64,000 nucleotides of DNA, taken from positions 62,001 through 126,000 of the forward strand of contig CAJNDS010000360.1 in the NCBI GenBank assembly GCA_905221605.1. The letters are read 5' to 3'. A model generated the notes under the pieces. It was not told the DNA's origin, searched no databases, and was given only the letters and a program-made list of their open reading frames with translations. This document shows, piece by piece, positions 48,487 through 59,185 of this stretch. The first letter of the stretch is position 1; each line of letters starts with the position of its first letter. The stretch comes from Symbiodinium natans (Eukaryota > Sar > Dinophyceae > Suessiales > Symbiodiniaceae). The position numbers and the translations under genes were made by a program.

Positions 48487-48620
48487 CATGTGGTATGCAA
48501 AGCTTACTTCCAGCTGAATGCCGTTCTCCGTGAACTCTGGGCTCTGGAAGAAGAAGGCCTGGATTCTTGGCGTAGCAACAGCCACGCCTCGTACGCACGC
48601 TGGAATGACGAACACAAACC
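48487..48620 (-). CDS. MAM domain exon, middle
   Basis: The minus frame gives AFFFQSPEFTENGIQLE before a strong GTAAGC donor. It matches the L-x-S-P-x-F/L segment of MAM domains. The acceptor may be AATCCAG just before GCCTTC. Exon bounds are approximate. Confidence 0.5.
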
Positions 48621-49389
48621 ATTCACAACTTCACACAGCCCTAGCCACCTTCTTCCAACAGAAAACTCGTGTCGATGGGTGTCTTAAACGGTAACGAAAA
48701 CATGAGGAGACAGGCACACGGCGCGCATCAGCAAAGAGTTGCACATGAAGCAATTTCGAAGGACCAGGAAGTTGTAGGCGGGATGAGGATGTGATGGCTC
48801 AAATCAATGCTGGCAGCTCGCCAGACCATAAAAGGCGGGAGGGGCTGAAAATCAACAGGACTAGTTGAGGTGAAAACCACCTGTCCAAGTGGATATCCCT
48901 GAACTGAAGCAGATTCTTGTTTACTCTTCTCATCTCTTTCGGTTTATCGAGCATGGATACTGATCGAATCTTATCATGTATATTCTATATTCTAGCGCTT
49001 TGTCGGCAAAACGTACATTTGTTCATTTGGGGGGGGGGGCTTCTCTTTACTTTTCGATACAGGGCTTTGTTGATCATCCCGTGACTTCATCCAGTAGCCT
49101 GCCTTGTACGGGTGGTTGCCACCGCTGGCCTCCAGCGTAGGAAGCCCACATGGATCTGACTTGAGACCATCTGCTACAGCATCGGGCAAGAAGCTCGAAA
49201 TACAAGGTTCCCTGTACGGACTATAACAAGACAATCGAAGACATGCCAAAGGCATAGCTTGCCTACAACCATGTCGAACCGGACAGAACCCAACGGTCCT
49301 GGACTGCTGGTCAAAGAAATCCACTGAAAGAGCTCCCAAGTCAACCGATCTAAGCAGTCTGCTGGTGCAGGTCTTCATGCCGCTTGCCC

Positions 49390-49510
49390 AAGGCTCAACA
49401 GCCTCCAAGTAGATGTACCAGTCGCCTTCGAAAGCCATGGATGGCCCAGTGCCAAAAGTTGGGGTTTGACCGGATCTTCTGCGCCAAGCCTGCAGGAATA
49501 GGGAGGACAG
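49390..49510 (-). CDS. MAM domain exon, TGPS segment
   Basis: After acceptor CCTGCAG the frame reads RSGQTPTFGTGPSMAFEGDW, then YIYLEA. The T-G-P-S-x-A-x-x-G-x-W/Y-Y-x-Y-L/V-E-A string is diagnostic of MAM. Further on, the frame continues to a GALSVDF segment (about 49320) that also resembles MAM, so either one interrupted or two MAM domains are present. Confidence 0.6.
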
Positions 49511-49889
49511 CAGCTTTACCCGGCGAGACGCTGCAACACTATGAGTCATTGATTGAATGGCAAACCTCCTCAACATAAACATCGCCACCATTAACGCCGC
49601 TAAGTCTGACAGCATGACCCGCGGAACGCGCATCAACAAATTTCTAAAATATAGCCAAAAGATGCCAAAAGTGTTGTGGCTCAACCTGGCGGTGGCTGCG
49701 GACAACTCCAAAAACGTGCACAGGAGCCGTAATCCTGCACAGACATGTTCGGGCGACAAAGGACAAGATCCTCCGCTTCTACACCGAGTGCAGAGGCAAT
49801 GGGCCCCGCGCACGCTGTCCAAATCCGCGGCGGGGGTCCAAGGAAGCAGGAATACGCCGTTTGCACGCGCAACCAACACGTGAGGGCGT

Positions 49890-51660
49890 CAAGCCGCGAG
49901 GGCGTCGGCAACGGTCCCATGTAAAACTTGGGGGGTGCAACGCTCCAACGAGAGCTCCTGCAAAGGACACTTGCTCCCACTACGGTCGATCACCACGCCG
50001 GGCAGGGCACGGTAACCAAGGCACCTCAGCACAGAGCACTGGCATCACCAGCGCAAGCTCTCCAACAAGTCAACCCTCAAGAGTATGCTAAGAAATGCTG
50101 CAGATGACTTGCAGTGAGCGCCCTTCACTTCATGTGACGACGGCGCACAATTGGCTGCGACAGAAACGGAAGACAACGCATGGCACGGCGACACCGCGTT
50201 GGCCACCCCAACGAAGGGCGCGCTGGGCGGCCTGGAGTCTCACGAGGTTTGTAGGCGGCATCGGGCTGCTCCTGCCCCGTACGCTGTACGGGGCAGGAGG
50301 TCCGGCCAGTGCTGCTGGTTCAGGACGCTCTGCGGCAAAACAGAAATCAGGAGCGATGTCTGCGTTGCGCCAAACTAAATAGAGATGGTGGGGCCAGAGG
50401 ATTGCGCAGCATACTCCCATTTCGACTCAGGAGACATGGATGCACCAAACAAAGCTGGGAAAAGTTGACCACAACCGAGCGCGCAGACCCGAAGCGTCAT
50501 CGAAAGAAAAGATCCCGCAACAGGACCGAATTGGGCAGGTAGCGGGCAGCCGAAAGGAGAGGTGCCATCAAACCCTGTAGAGAATGGTTCAAGCCTGCAG
50601 GGAGCTGCAACGAAGCACACTTCCGCAAAGGAAGAGGGGAAAGCTCGGCAGGCGACAGGCCCCAACGAGAAAAAAAAAACAGAGGGCAGTTCTCAACCCG
50701 AAGCGGAGCTGCGACTGGTGTAGCAAGAGCAGATCCCAATGTCAGGAAGGGACAGTCAACGGAGCCGGGCATAGAGACTTGCAGCCAGGAAGGAAACTGG
50801 CAGAGTCAGAGCAACGACATCAGGATCTGAAGGAAGGGCATAGCATCACTCCATCGCGAGCACCTGACCCGTGTCCAGCTGCCCTGTCACACTGTCCTCG
50901 CCATCGTCGCCCAGAGGCATTGGTTTGGCGGCTTCGGCGGTTGCGGTGGCCCGGGGTTGGCAGCAGCACGGCAACTGGAGCCACCAAATGGCTGCAGTCT
51001 CCTCTGCTCCAATTTCTGCTGCAAGGCAGAGTTTCCGGAATTGTCTTGGCTGGCTATATGGTTGTGTGACGGAGTTCCCAGGGGCATCTGGGGGCGCAAA
51101 GCCTCGTTGTGTGTTGCACGCCGTCATTGCGAGTGGTCTGACCCTGTTTCGAGCTGCGGCATAAGCCTCCTGCTGCAGAATGAGGGGCTCCTGGGTCTCC
51201 TGTGTTTCTTCCTCTCCTTCAAGTATGCAGTCCGCATCTCGGTTTCGCACGCGTCCCATCTGTGGTTCTTCTTCTCCTTATCCACCGTGAACTTTTCAAC
51301 ATGAGGTGCGGGCATGGTTGACTGCTGCCTGGACTTCTTTCACCAAATCCCCATCCTTTGATGGCTGCTGAGTTCGGCGTTAAGATAGGAGGCGACGGTA
51401 TGAGGACCCTGAGCTACCTCCACTCGCCGACGTACAACAAAAGAGGTCCCATCCTTCAAGCACTCGGAACGCAATTCTAAAGGTCTCTTTCCACGCCTTG
51501 AGCACTGTTATCTTAGGAGGTTTTTGCTTTGCCGGTGTATGCGATACAAATACTGCGTGGCATTGCGTGTCTCTCTGCGCATCAACTGTCTCGGATGCAT
51601 GGCCGAATACTTAGCCATCAACTTCTGCACGGTGCAACCACTCTTTGAAAGCACCCCAAA
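49890..51660. other. No confident gene
   Basis: Overlapping frames on both strands (for example minus 50846-51259 and plus 50584-51069) show no domain. Possible intron between MAM exons. Confidence 0.3.
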
Positions 51661-51668
51661 ATGCTGCA

Positions 51669-51760
51669 CCACGCCTGATCGCCGTCTGTGCTCCAACCAC
51701 ATAAGGGGTCCGCTTCATTTTCAAAGTTGCACCTTGCGATCAGCTCAGACTTCATCAACT
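51669..51760 (-). CDS. MAM domain exon, N-terminal half
   Basis: The minus frame reads KSELIARCNFENEADPLCGW, then STDGDQAW. The C-x-F-E-x-x-x-x-x-L-C-G-W start is the MAM signature. Splice edges are approximate. This is the most upstream recognisable exon of the long minus-strand series; the true gene start was not found. Confidence 0.55.
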
Positions 51761-52257
51761 TAGAGGGGAGCCCGGCGTGTTAGGATCGTGGTCAGGCTGC
51801 AGCCTTTTGCTAGGGATTGGTTAGTTCATGGACTCTGGTTGCAGGATAGGTCCTTGTACCGTACATGAGAAGTTTAACATGGAGAACCTTTATCTGCCAT
51901 TGAGGATAGCTCGGCTTACGCGCAGGATGCTGCCCTTTGTCAAGCTGTAACCGGAAGCTGCAAATCCAGGATCCAGCATTTTCAAGGCTGCACAATGCAA
52001 TTTACCGTGATGTTTCCAGGCGGTGTCTGGCGGTGCTGGTTTCCACAATCAGTAGACATCATATAAATGTATGTGGTACCCCCCCCAAAGATCCACCCTC
52101 TTCTCCCTTTTTTCCCTCTGTTGATGTATTGTTGCTGTGTCGTTGATGTGCTACTTTACTTTTTCTATCTTTTAATAGCCAAACACATGAAAATATACAC
52201 GACGCACATCACCATTACCTTTATTTACTTGACCGAGGCCCTGCGAAATTAAGCCGC

Positions 52258-53000
52258 ATTTAAAAATTGAGCTAAATGCGGACATGACCCTGTGAATTTA
52301 AAACTGCATTTTGAAAATTAAGTTAAATGCAGACCACCCCCGGGAGCCAAGAACCAAGAAACAAGATGCTCAGGACTCTTGATTCTGGAATCTTGGTTCC
52401 TGGGGCTGGGCTGCATTTAAAACTGCATTTGAAAATTTAAGTTAAATGCAGACCAGCCCCAGGAACCAAGAACCAAGAACCAAGATGCCCAGGACTCTTG
52501 ATTCTTGGTTCTTGGTTCCCGGGGATGGTCTGCATTTAACTCAAATTTTTTAAATGCAGTTTTAAATGCAGCCCCAGGAACCAAGATTCCAGAATCAAGA
52601 GTCCTGAGCATCTTGGTTCTTGGTTCTTGGTTCCCGGGGGTGGTCGGCATTTAACTTAAACTTTTTAATGGCTCAGGACTCTTGATTCTTGGTTCTTGGT
52701 TCCTGGGGGTGGTCTGCGTTTAACTTATATTTGTAAATGCAGTTTTTAATGCAGCCCAGCCCCAGGAACCAAGATTCCAGAATCAAGCGCCCTGAGCATC
52801 TTGGTTCTTGTTTCTTGGTTCCCGGGGGTGGTCTGCATTTAACTTAAATTTTTAAATGCAGTTCTACATGCAGCCAAACCCCAGGAACCAAAAACCAAGA
52901 ATCAAGAGTCCTGAGCATCTTGGTTCTTGGTTCTTGCTTCCTGGGGTCTGCCTGCATTTAACTTGAATATTTACAATGCAAGTTTAAATGCAGGAAAACC
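52258..53000. repeat. Palindromic satellite
   Basis: TCTTGGTTCTTGGTTCCTGG and its reverse complement CCAGGAACCAAGAACCAAGA alternate, joined by TGCATTTAACTTAAATTT / TTAAATGCAGTTTTAAATGC parts, about six times. Each half-unit can pair with its neighbour. Confidence 0.8.
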
Positions 53001-53439
53001 CTAAGCCCACCATCTTCAACACTCCGTACTAAAATCTGGGAGTCACGGGCCGTGAAAACTTACACGAAACCGTTTAAAATTGCACCGTCGGATTTTGGAG
53101 AGTCAGGATTCCAAGATGCCTCGACAAGAGTCCTGGAAACTCTTGGATCTTGGATCTTGGATTCCGGCCGTGAAAATTTACTCGCTTTCCGTGTGAATTT
53201 AACGGCCTGCTTTGGTAATCCGAAATTATACTGGAAATCCCATGTGACCTCCGGGTTTAAGGTTTAGGCATTCAAAATATGCATGAGTTGGTAATTAAAA
53301 TGGGTTGGACAGAGTTTTGTCGCACAATTTATTGCTTATGAGCTATAAACAGGGGGGAGGTACCAGGGGTCTTCCACACAGCCAGGACCTTTGAACACCC
53401 CGCCACCCTGCCCTTCCCTCCGCTCCACTGCGGGCTTAT

Positions 53440-54060
53440 TCTCTAAAACCCTATCGGTTAAGGGTTTAGGGTTTTAAAGAGAAGCCCCGAAACTCTTTCT
53501 TGTTGAGCAACTAAACCCAGACCCTTAACTTTTGAACCCTGTATGGTTAAGGGTTGAAGGTTTGGGGTTTTCAGATTTAGGTATGTAAACATAAGTCGGC
53601 AATTAAACCTAGACCCTTAACCTTTGAACCCTATAGGTTTAACGTTGAAAAGGTTTAGGGGTTAAGATTTAGGCATTTTAAACTAAGCCCATAGAGATCA
53701 AACCTTAGGTGTTTAAGGTTTAGCCATTCAAACCGTAACCCTAAACCCTTTCGGGTTAGAACCCTAAACCCCTTTAGGGTCCAAAAAGATCAAAGGTTTT
53801 AACCCTACAGGCGCTGAAGGCATACATTTAGGTTTGCAAACCAGTAAACCCTATAAGGTTTAAAGGTTTAGGGATTTTTTCAGGGTTTATTTCTAAAACC
53901 TTCTCCCTATAGCGCTTAAACTTTGCAGGGTTTACAGGTTTCGGGTTTAAGGTTTAGGCAGTGCCAGTAGGAGTAGAACCTTTTTTCGCTGAAGGGCTTG
54001 AGGCTTAATTCCTAAACCTTAACTCCCGTAGGGTTATGCCTATGTTTGCAGGGCTTGCCT
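53440..54060. repeat. Degenerate telomere-like region, both orientations
   Basis: Interspersed ggtttaggg and ccctaaacc phrases with much drift; no gene seen. Confidence 0.65.
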
Positions 54061-54784
54061 CCTGTGAAAACGCAAAGAGAAAGTAGAACAAGTACCCACA
54101 TCATGTATGTATAGGGTATATGTATTGTATCAAATACTAATAGTGGAGAAGGAAGGATGGTAAGCCTCGAAACATAAGACTACGGCAGTATTCGAGCACA
54201 TAGGGTGATGCGAAACAATCCTTTTCTGTAAGGAGTAAGCCAGAAGTGTAGGGGGGGTTTCGAGTTCGAGGGGTACGCCAGAAGTTTTTGTTTGGATACT
54301 TTACGGTAACATTGTTTTGGGGTGCTTCAGGTGGTTGTACGCCGCGTAAGAAGAAATGACAGGAATGATCTCATATAGCATGCTACGGGAACTGTGCTGT
54401 TTTTCTTTATATGGCGAAAGCTTAGGGCGGTTTTGAGTACAAGGGGTACGTAAGCCAGAAGGCTATGTTTAGATACTTTACGGATAACATATTTTGCTTT
54501 TCGGAATGTTTCAGGCGGTTGCACGCCTCGTAAGGAGAAACGATATAGCATGCTACGGGAACTGTGCTGTCTATTGCAAGTCTCTAAATCGGTGGATCTT
54601 TGAGGGGGGGGGGTAGCATATATACATATATATATATATATATGGTACCCCCCCCCCCCCAGTGACCTACCCTTTTTCGCCTTGTCTCAAGTCACCCAGC
54701 TGCACTGCAAGCAAACTCGGTGTGCAATATAGCGTATTTCCTAGGGCGTAGACTAAAATACAACTAAATTCGCATACACGGGAC

Positions 54785-55066
54785 AGTAGAAAAACCAAAA
54801 AACCAAAACCAAAAAACCAAAAAAAAACAAAACCAAAAAAACCAAAAAAACCAAAACCAAAAAAACCAAAAAACCAAAACCAAAAAAACAAAAAAAAACC
54901 AATTTCCGGAACTCTCAGGCATCTTTATGAGGCTTCTCCAAGAGTCCCGGAAAATTGTTTTTTTTTGGTATTTTTGGTTTTTTTTGTTTTGGTTTGTTTT
55001 GTTTTTTTTTGGTTTTTTTTGGTTTTGGTATTTTTGGTTTTTGGTTTTGGTATTTTGGCTTTTTGG
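54785..55066. repeat. A/C-rich to T/G-rich foldback
   Basis: AAAACCAAAAAACC-type sequence (54785-54902) is followed by AATTTCCGGAACTCT, a short spacer, AGAGTCCCGGAAAATT, and GGTTTTTTTTGG-type sequence to about 55066, giving a hairpin of roughly 130-base arms. Confidence 0.8.
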
Positions 55067-55799
55067 TTCGCCTTCACGGTCACGAGGCAACAACTACGCA
55101 TCTTTTAGTGTGCTTATGCTAATTGTGCTTTTCAGAAATAGTATACAAGTGGTCTTTCTAGTGCTTCAGAACTATTTGTTTCGTTATTATGTAAGTAGAG
55201 CCGCTAGTGTTTAGTGCATCTTTTGGTTGTACTCAAGTGTAGTAGACCTTATTCAGCCATTACTTGGTGCTCTGGTAGCTCAATTCGCATGAATAATATT
55301 TGCCTGGCAAAAGCGATTAATTGTCTAGAAGCAGCATTTGCAATACTTGTCTTGAGAAAAAGCATTTATTGCTTAGAATTGTTTGCTTAAAAAGTGACTC
55401 CTACTCGTCCAGGGATACCCCAAAACCCTATAATCCAAACTTCGCCAGAGATTCTCATGAAAAGCTTGCACTTTTGGATGCTTTTATGTATTTGTGAATT
55501 TGCTCTTCACTAAGTACTTTTCTAGGGTTTTTGTGCATTTTTAAGCCTGATTGTGCAAGTTGCGTTTTTCAAGCATAGTATATATGTGGTCTTTATTGAA
55601 TACTTCAGACATCTTTGTTTCATCGTTATGTAAGTAGAACCGCGTCTATTTCCATTATTGTGCATTTTTAAGCTTGCTTATGCAAATTGTGCTTTTCAGA
55701 CATAATATATAAGTGGTCTTTATTGAATACTTCAGCAATCTTTGTTTCATTGTTATGTAGGTAGAACCGCTTCCATTTCCGTTAGTGTTTATTTCGTAT

Positions 55800-56560
55800 T
55801 TGGTTGAATATGGCCCTTTAAATAGTATTCACTTGAGTCAAATTGGGCTATTTGCTTAAGAATTCCTCTAGTAGTTAAATTCGCATAGAATGAATACTTC
55901 AAAAATATAAAATGTTTCATGAATATGTAAACATAAGGTATTTCATTTGACTTTGCAGATAGTATTTCAATAATACTTTGCCTGGTGTAAACACAACCGT
56001 TTCAATGCATTAGTTGCTCAACAAAGCAGTATTTGCCCTTTAAACCACACTTTGCCATATTTTGGTTGAATATGGTGCTTCTTTCGTATTTTGGTTGAGT
56101 ATGGTCCTGTAAATGGTATTCACTTGAATCAAATTGGGCTATTTGCTTAATAATTACTCTAGTAGCTAAATTCGCCTAAAATGATTATTTCAAAAATAAA
56201 ACGATTCATGAATATGTAAACATAAGGTATTTCAGTGGACTTTTCAGAGAGCATACTTTGCCTAGTACAAACACAATTGTATGAATACAGTAGTTGCTCA
56301 ACAAAGCACCATTTGCACTTCAAACGCACACTTTGCCATATTTTGGTTGAGAATGGTGTCTATTTCGTATCTTGGTTGAGTATGCTCCTTTAAATAGAAT
56401 TCACTTGAGTCAAATTGGGCTCTTTGCTTAATAATTACTCTAGTAGTTAAATTCGCATAGAATCAAGAAAAATGTTTCACTATTTGATTAATACTTTGCC
56501 TCGTACAAACACAATTGTATAAATAAACTAGTTGCTCAACAAAACATTAGTTGCCCTTTA
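55800..56560. repeat. ~285-bp tandem repeat, three copies
   Basis: The marker TCACTTGAGTCAAATTGGGC recurs at about 55829, 56120 (one base different) and 56401, with co-linear flanks (TTTCGTATTTTGGTTGA, TCTAGTAGTTAAATTCGCAT, AACAAAGCA). Confidence 0.8.
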
Positions 56561-57120
56561 AACGCACAATTTGCATAGAAAAAAACACAGATCTAATCAT
56601 CTAAAACCAGCATTGTCCGCTTCAGATTCAAAATGTAGATTATTCCAATGCTGGCTTATCGGGGTCTGTGAGGTGGGTGTCCCAGTAACGGCGATTAACT
56701 ACCGACTTTTGGGCCTTCTTCGTTATTTTTTGTTAAAAAGGACTAAAAAGGCTTAAAAAGGGTAGGTCGCTGGGGGGGGGGGTTGCATATATATATATAT
56801 ATATATTATATCCTGACGCGCGACATGCCATAGCCCCACTTTGAAGTTTGCAGGCCTTGATTCCTCGAAACCAAAACCGTGAATCGCGTCAGATTGCGAA
56901 TCCTACGAACAATTGTGTGAGGAATCAAGCCGGACCTCACTGCCAAGCTGGCTTCAGATGTAGCGAACACGCCATGTGCCTGAGCAACGCGTGGTCGTGG
57001 CTTACATTTCGAGTTGCCGGGACCCCTGAATGCAAAATTACTACGCTTTTTGCGGGGGACATCTACTATGGCCAGAACTTGCAAGTCGAGTTGCGGCTCT
57101 CACAAGCAGCAGCAGGTACG

Positions 57121-57157
57121 CGAGATCCATCCAAATTCCTTCGGAATTTGGATCTCA
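57121..57157. repeat. Short perfect hairpin
   Basis: ATCCAAATTCC and GGAATTTGGAT are perfect reverse complements around a TTC loop (about 57128-57152); the outer AGATCC / ATCT bases partly extend it. Confidence 0.8.
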
Positions 57158-57199
57158 ATGCTCCACTTAAGGCTCCTTCCTTTGGAAGCGCTTAAAGTT

Positions 57200-58800
57200 C
57201 CTTTGGAAGCAATGGAGCAGATCCATAAACGAATTATGAGGCCACTGTGTCCCGAGCCGACATCGATAAAGCAAGACCTCGCTCACGTTGAACTCCTTCC
57301 AGTACTCATCCATTCAGTTCCGTTTTCAACCACATCTTTGCAAACGTATGACCATACATGTCCAACACGGCAAGATTCTATTCTATTCTATCGTTTTACT
57401 TTGAATCATGTTTAACGCGACCATTTTGCGAAGCCTTTTCTAAACCCACGTCATCGTGTGATGCTTCTGTTGCACACCTCCCGTCGAGGCACACAAATCA
57501 AACAGACAAGGACGCTTTTTCGACTTGAAACGCACTTGCTTATGCACTTGAATATGCTTTGTGGAATCTGGGATTTGTTGGCCATGGATCTCGCCCCCCG
57601 ACCCCCCCCGCCCCTTCACACGAAGACTGAGGCGCACAGAAGCCGAATGGATCCCACACGTGCACTAGTGTAGTGTGGTCATCAGGGTTTAGGGCTTAGG
57701 GTTACCCCTAAACGAATTTGTGGAGGATTTCGAGGGAGTGATGTTTCGAGGTTTTTTGGACTCGTGGCGCTCCAAAAGAACAGAAGGAGTTACCCCCCGT
57801 CATCCTGACATCGCAAGTCGACCGAGCTTTCTACCTCCCCAAACCCTAAACCCAAAACACTAAACCCTAAATCCTAAGCCAAAACCCTAAACTCCCTAAA
57901 CCCTACCTCCCCCTTGAGCGTCTCAGACCCCGCTGCTCCACAGTTTCTGTGCCGGCTCTTAATTAGAAGAAAGTCTTGCCGCCTTGCCACTTCATCGCAC
58001 ACGAAATAAACACACAGACTCAATTCGCCAAAGGTTTGCTGCAAACAGGTCTTCCATGGCCTCGAGAGCGCGCTAAATTGCACGAACCTCGTAGCAGTGT
58101 TCCAAACAGCTGGGGACCGGCAAAAAGGCTCAAAAGCTAACTAACTTCATTGAGACTTTCAGCAGCCACATGAAGAAAAAAACACAAAGCCGAAATCAAC
58201 AACGCAAAGCCAAAACCTTCGCAAAAACTTTGAGGGTCGAAATGCAAACCGCGGTGTTGCGCATGCCCTCTTATGCCGGCCAGACACAGCAATGATGTGT
58301 CAAGACTGTTTCGGAAGGAGGGTGGCACGCCCTGTGGCCTTCCAGAATCACCGTGTGTTTAGCCATGTTATGTACTTTTTACTAGATAATTTCTAATCTC
58401 CAAGGAAGCCAGTGTCGAAAGAAAAGTATATACAATCCTTGGTGAGACACATGCTCAGACACCCTTACAGTTCTCTATCCCAATAAGAACTTTTCATCAT
58501 GTGTCATGATACCCACATAGAATCCATGTGGCATCCTCAGATCATCTGTAGAGGGCTTCTATGACCCTGGGCTGAAGTCAGAGCATGTTACCCAGTAGAT
58601 GCCCTGTTGCCCTACCATGTCCTCGGTCCCCTCCCCCTAAATTTCCTTTTTTTTGCATGTTTTTCGGCTGTTTTTTCGGCTCCATGGTGGAAATCTTTTA
58701 GGCGCGTGTGAGCTTCAAGTGTGTGCCGACGCTGTGACTCAGGCTTTGGAGGTGAAGACAAAGGCTTCCTCAGACCCTTCGGGGCTTAGCAGGCCACATC
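57200..58800. other. No confident gene; possible weak minus-strand exons
   Basis: Minus frames at 57900-58083 (VQFSALSRPWKTCLQQTFGE) and 58140-58328 (GFALLISALCFFLHVAAESL) look protein-like but their splice phases do not join. Telomere-like repeats lie at 57685-57705 and 57838-57902. Confidence 0.3.
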
Positions 58801-58806
58801 GCTAAT

Positions 58807-59096
58807 TGGGTTTAGGGTTTAGGGTCTAGGGTCTAGGGTCTAGGGTTTAGGGTTTAGGGTTTTGGGTTTAGGGTTTAGGGTTTAGGGGTTAGGGTTTAGG
58901 GGTTTAGGGTTTAGGGCTTAGGGCTCAGGGCTCAGGGCTTTGGGCTTTGGGCTGAGGGCTAAGGGCTGAGGGCTTAGGGCTTAGGGTTTAGGGTTTACGG
59001 TTTAGGGTGTAGGGTTGAGGGTTCAGGGTTAACCCTAAACCCTAAACCCTAAACCCTAAACCCTAAACCCTAAACCCTAAACCCTAAACCCTAAAT
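58807..59096. repeat. Head-to-head telomere-repeat junction
   Basis: 58807-59030 is degenerate TTTAGGG-type repeat. At 59030/59031 it switches through the palindrome AGGGTTAACCCT to about nine near-perfect CCCTAAA heptamers up to 59096. The orientation is G-strand running into C-strand, as in an end-to-end telomere fusion. Confidence 0.85.
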
Positions 59097-59185
59097 TGCT
59101 GCCTTCTTTCCCTGCTGGCGACTGCACCGCCGGAGTATCGCAGGGATCTCTTTTCAACAGGAGCCTGTGCTCCCCTGATCCGCAA

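Larger units (their letters stand above)
54648..56782. mobile_element. 2.1 kb AT-rich element bounded by poly-C/poly-G inverted repeats
   Basis: The left end is 13 C then AGTGACCTACCCTTTTT (54648-54677). The right end is AAAAAGGGTAGGTCGCT then 11 G (56755-56782), the reverse complement with one mismatch. Both ends abut TA-repeats outside (54618-54643 and 56787-56807), possibly the target. The interior is AT-rich and has no transposase. It contains a foldback, a TTCATTGTTATGTAAGTAG repeat and a three-copy ~285-bp tandem repeat. Non-autonomous DNA element is the likeliest reading. Confidence 0.55.

Noticed and set aside
54667-55214. Phe/Trp-rich ORFs on both strands
   Set aside because: They are translations of AAACC/GGTTT low-complexity arms of a foldback.
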